A stretch of DNA of 34,451 nucleotides from Bacillota bacterium. Its GTDB lineage: Bacteria; Bacillota; Clostridia; Monoglobales; Firm-18. A model generated the notes under the pieces. The model saw only the letters and a program-made list of their open reading frames with translations, was not told the DNA's origin and did no database searches. A program made the translations under genes and the position numbers. The stretch is from NCBI GenBank assembly GCA_022706765.1, contig JAKJBX010000016.1:1-34451 (forward strand), in the 5' to 3' direction. The first letter of the stretch is position 1. Each line of letters opens with the position of its first letter. Below, piece by piece: positions 32,571 to 34,451 of the stretch.

Positions 32571-32677
32571 AGAAGCGCCTCGCGGCACTTCTTAGGTGCG
32601 CAGCCGCAAGCTTTTGCCAAGGAATGAATTAATATGTTATATCATAGGAAATTCAAGGAATTCCCTATGATATAACA
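32570..32677 (-). repeat. Interspersed palindromic element, copy E (complete, inverted)
   Basis: Read on the minus strand: first hairpin 32635-32677 (TGTTATATCATAGG and complement), core ATTAATTCATTCCTTGGCAA then AAGCTTGCGGCTGCGC, second hairpin AAGAAGTGCC-4-GGCGCTTCTT (32570-32593). The plus-strand edge coincides with the metF stop. Confidence 0.85.
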
Positions 32678-32717
32678 AACAGGCTGGAACCGCTATCGCG
32701 GTTTCAGCCTGTTTGTT
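32674..32717. terminator. Strong bidirectional terminator between metF and lysR
   Basis: AACAAACAGGCTGGAACCGC pairs with GCGGTTTCAGCCTGTTTGTT around TATC: a 20-bp stem with one imperfect pair and A/T ends that provide U-tracts in both directions. It includes the LysR stop region. Confidence 0.85.
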
Positions 32718-33639
32718 ACTCCATCACCGTAAAGCCGTAGCCGGCAATGAATTCTTTCAGCTTCTCAATATACATCTCCGCCGCCGAGCTGAGCATGGCT
32801 TTTTTGCTGACGATCCAACCGATCAGCATTTTTTCGTCGACGCTCAGCGGTATGGATACAATATTGTCCCCATTAAGGTCGCTGCTCAGGACGCCAGAGG
32901 AAATGGTGTAGCCGTTCAGTCCGATAAGCAGGTTGAACAGGGTCGCCCGGTCACTGACCAAAATGCTCTTTTTATGGAACGCGGTGCTCAGTATCTCTTC
33001 TGAAAAGTAAAATGAATTGTAGGTGCCCTGCTCAAACGACAGGCAGGGGTAATCCTCGAGGTCGTCGAGCGTTACGCACGCCTTTTGCGCAAGCGGATTT
33101 TTGATACTGACGAAGATATGCGGCGTCGCTTCAAAAAGCGGATGAAAGGCAAGGTGTTTCTCACGCAGTATTTTGGTGATGACGCTTGTATTGAAGCTGT
33201 TTTGGTAGATGATGCCGATTTCGCTCCGCATACTGCTGACATCCTCAATAATATCATAGGTGCGGGTTTCCCGGAGCGTGAACTCATACTCCTCCGTATC
33301 GGTGCTTTCGATCAGGCTGACAAAGGCGTTAACGGCAAACGCGTAATGCTGCGTGGAAACCGAGCATATCCGCCGGGACTTTTTTGTGCGCCTGTAACGC
33401 TGTGTCAAAAGCTCCGTCTGCTCGATGATCTGGCGGGCATAGGAAAGAAACTCGGCGCCGTCGACCGACAGGCTGATGCCCCGGGGCGAACGGTTAAAAA
33501 TCTCTATCCCCATCTCCCGCTCAAGCTCCTTCACCGCGCTCGACAGGCTGGGCTGCGTAATGAACAGCCGCTTTGCCGCTTCGTTGATGGAGCCGCATTC
33601 CACAATTTTTGTCACATAAACCAGTTGTTGAAGCGTCAT
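32716..33639 (-). CDS. LysR-family transcriptional regulator
   Basis: A 307-residue regulator. The N-terminal winged helix-turn-helix is typical: MTLQQLVYVTKIVECGSINE, AAKRLFITQPSLSSAVKELE, REMGIEIFNRSPRGISLS. A linker helix leads to an effector domain (RTYDIIEDVSSMRSEIGIIY, HPLFEATPHIFVSIKNPLA, EDYPCLSFEQGT). It converges on metE-metF; it is not divergent from it, so MetR-like control of those genes is possible but not implied by position. The effector is unknown. The ATG 33639 is preceded by a weak ribosome site (AAGGGAA). Confidence 0.93.
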   Translation of the reverse strand: MTLQQLVYVTKIVECGSINEAAKRLFITQPSLSSAVKELEREMGIEIFNRSPRGISLSVDGAEFLSYARQIIEQTELLTQRYRRTKKSRRICSVSTQHYAFAVNAFVSLIESTDTEEYEFTLRETRTYDIIEDVSSMRSEIGIIYQNSFNTSVITKILREKHLAFHPLFEATPHIFVSIKNPLAQKACVTLDDLEDYPCLSFEQGTYNSFYFSEEILSTAFHKKSILVSDRATLFNLLIGLNGYTISSGVLSSDLNGDNIVSIPLSVDEKMLIGWIVSKKAMLSSAAEMYIEKLKEFIAGYGFTVME

Positions 33640-33695
33640 ATTCCCTTCTCACCGTCCTTTGCATGATCCATTGCCAAAAAACGCGGACAACAAAA

Positions 33696-33723
33696 CCCGC
33701 CCATAGCAGAAACTATGAGCGGG
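33696..33723 (-). terminator. Terminator of tRNA-Leu
   Basis: On the minus strand CCCGCTCATAG (33723-33713), six-base loop, CTATGGGCGGG (33706-33696), then TTTTGTTG. A second small stem, CCAGCG-TCA-CGCTGG (33732-33746), lies immediately 3' of the tRNA. Confidence 0.85.
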
Positions 33724-33746
33724 AATTGGGTCCAGCGTCACGCTGG

Positions 33747-33830
33747 TGGTGCGGCAAATGGGACTTGAACCCATACGTCATAGACACACGCCCCTCAAAC
33801 GTGCCTGTCTGCCAGTTCCAGCACTGCCGC
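33747..33830 (-). tRNA. tRNA-Leu (anticodon GAG)
   Basis: An 84-nt tRNA with encoded CCA. Acceptor GCGGCAG pairs with TTGCCGC (one wobble), discriminator A. The D arm CTG-GAACTGGCAGA-CAG is followed by the anticodon stem CACGT/GCGTG with loop TTGAGGG (anticodon GAG), a short variable arm and the T arm ATGGG-TTCAAGT-CCCAT. Confidence 0.97.
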
Positions 33831-33867
33831 ATATTCGCTGCGTGCCGTCTCTCAACACGCAAAATAA

Positions 33868-33896
33868 AGTATAACAGCTTTCCCGCGCTTTGTCAA
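33868..33896 (-). promoter_or_regulatory. Promoter of tRNA-Leu
   Basis: On the minus strand TTGACA (33891-33896), 17 bases, TATACT (33868-33873), about 38 bases before the tRNA 5' end: near-consensus sigma-A. Confidence 0.9.
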
Positions 33897-33976
33897 TGCT
33901 TTTGTCCGCAATATTTATAAATTTTTTTGTTTAAATTGGCAAATTTTTATGATAAAATAGTGTCGGAGTGATGAAT

Positions 33977-34451
33977 ATGCAAAAAATCAAAATACTACAT
34001 ACGGCGGATTTGCATTTATGCTCGCCGCTGTCGGCGCTCGGCGACATCGCGCCCGTCAGACAGGCGGAGCTGCTGGACGCTTTCGGCAGGATCGTAGACC
34101 TCGCAAAGGCTGAGAACGTCGACGTGCTGCTCATCTCGGGCGACCTGTTTGACAACCCGAAGCCATCGCAGACCGCCGCGGGCTATGTGTGCAAACGGCT
34201 TGCCGAAATTCCCGGCATCAAGGTGTTTATCGCGCTCGGCAACCATGACGCGGGGCTTGATTTGACGTTCCCCGATAATGTGTGCGTGTTCGGCGGCAGT
34301 TTCGAGCGGGTAGCGTTCGAGGGCTTTGACGTCTACGGCGTCAGCTTTGAGCGGGAGTATTATGAATCCAACATCATCGGCGGCTTTACGCCGGACGACC
34401 CGTCCAAAATCAACATCCTTGTGCTGCACGGCGACCTGGTGGCGAGCGGCG
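33977..34451 (+). CDS. SbcD/Mre11-like DNA repair metallophosphoesterase (partial)
   Basis: The first 158 codons of a calcineurin-type phosphoesterase cut by the window end. QKIKILHTADLHLCSPLS holds the DxH metal motif, VDVLLISGDLFDNPKPS the GD motif, KVFIALGNHDAGLD the GNHD motif and ILVLHGDLVASG a later GH-type loop, in the order of the SbcD/YhaO exonuclease family. An SMC-like partner would be expected downstream, outside the window. The start ATG 33977 is eight bases after GGAG; an in-frame ATG at 33971 is too close to it. No stop occurs before 34451. Confidence 0.9.
   Translation, partial: MQKIKILHTADLHLCSPLSALGDIAPVRQAELLDAFGRIVDLAKAENVDVLLISGDLFDNPKPSQTAAGYVCKRLAEIPGIKVFIALGNHDAGLDLTFPDNVCVFGGSFERVAFEGFDVYGVSFEREYYESNIIGGFTPDDPSKINILVLHGDLVASG

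Overview
The window reads as a chromosomal segment of a spore-forming, strictly anaerobic member of the Clostridia (Bacillota), probably near the Oscillospiraceae/Ruminococcaceae. The grounds are the spoIIGA-sigE-sigG sporulation locus, a multi-subunit [FeFe] hydrogenase, a SCIFF peptide with its radical SAM maturase next to queA-tgt-yajC, GTP-dependent PEP carboxykinase, and frequent GTG/TTG starts behind strong AGGAGG-like ribosome sites. Placement below class level is inference.

Layout. Bases 1-720: the 3' end of a tmRNA-like RNA, then a small accessory locus (an interrupted short gene facing an XRE regulator). Bases 745-1344: a secreted LysM-CAP protein. Bases 1504-9951 (minus strand): a ten-gene hydrogenase operon. 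Its downstream part encodes the NAD(P)H-linked hydrogenase (NuoE-, HndB-, NuoF- and HydA-like subunits). Its upstream part looks regulatory: two DRTGG proteins, an RsbW-like ATPase, a sensory-type hydrogenase homologue and a PHP protein, with a second ATPase gene placed among the catalytic subunits. Bases 10015-16250 (minus): spoIID-like, queA, tgt, yajC, a TIGR04086-type membrane protein, scfA (SCIFF peptide) and scfB (its maturase). Bases 16408-20678 (plus): asd-dapA-dapB for lysine/diaminopimelate synthesis, an ACT-only protein, an MmcQ/YjbR protein and an ASCH-like protein. Bases 20768-23141 (minus): sigG, sigE, spoIIGA. Bases 23609-28492 (plus): pckG, a YhcH/YiaL protein and a class A penicillin-binding protein carrying a C-terminal run of MORN repeats. 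Bases 28516-29187: a second small locus with an unknown gene facing an XRE regulator. Bases 29449-33639: metE-metF converging on a LysR gene. The end holds tRNA-Leu(GAG) and the start of an SbcD/YhaO-like phosphoesterase.

Three things stand out. The penicillin-binding protein/MORN fusion is unusual. A family of short interspersed palindromic elements (six copies, built as hairpin - conserved core with ATTCCTTGGCAAAGGC - usually a second AAAAAGTGCC/GGCACTTTTT hairpin) sits at gene ends, and a second family brackets the SCIFF gene. Several start sites are buried in hairpins, most clearly those of sigG and the ACT-domain gene. No CRISPR array, insertion-sequence transposase or prophage is visible.
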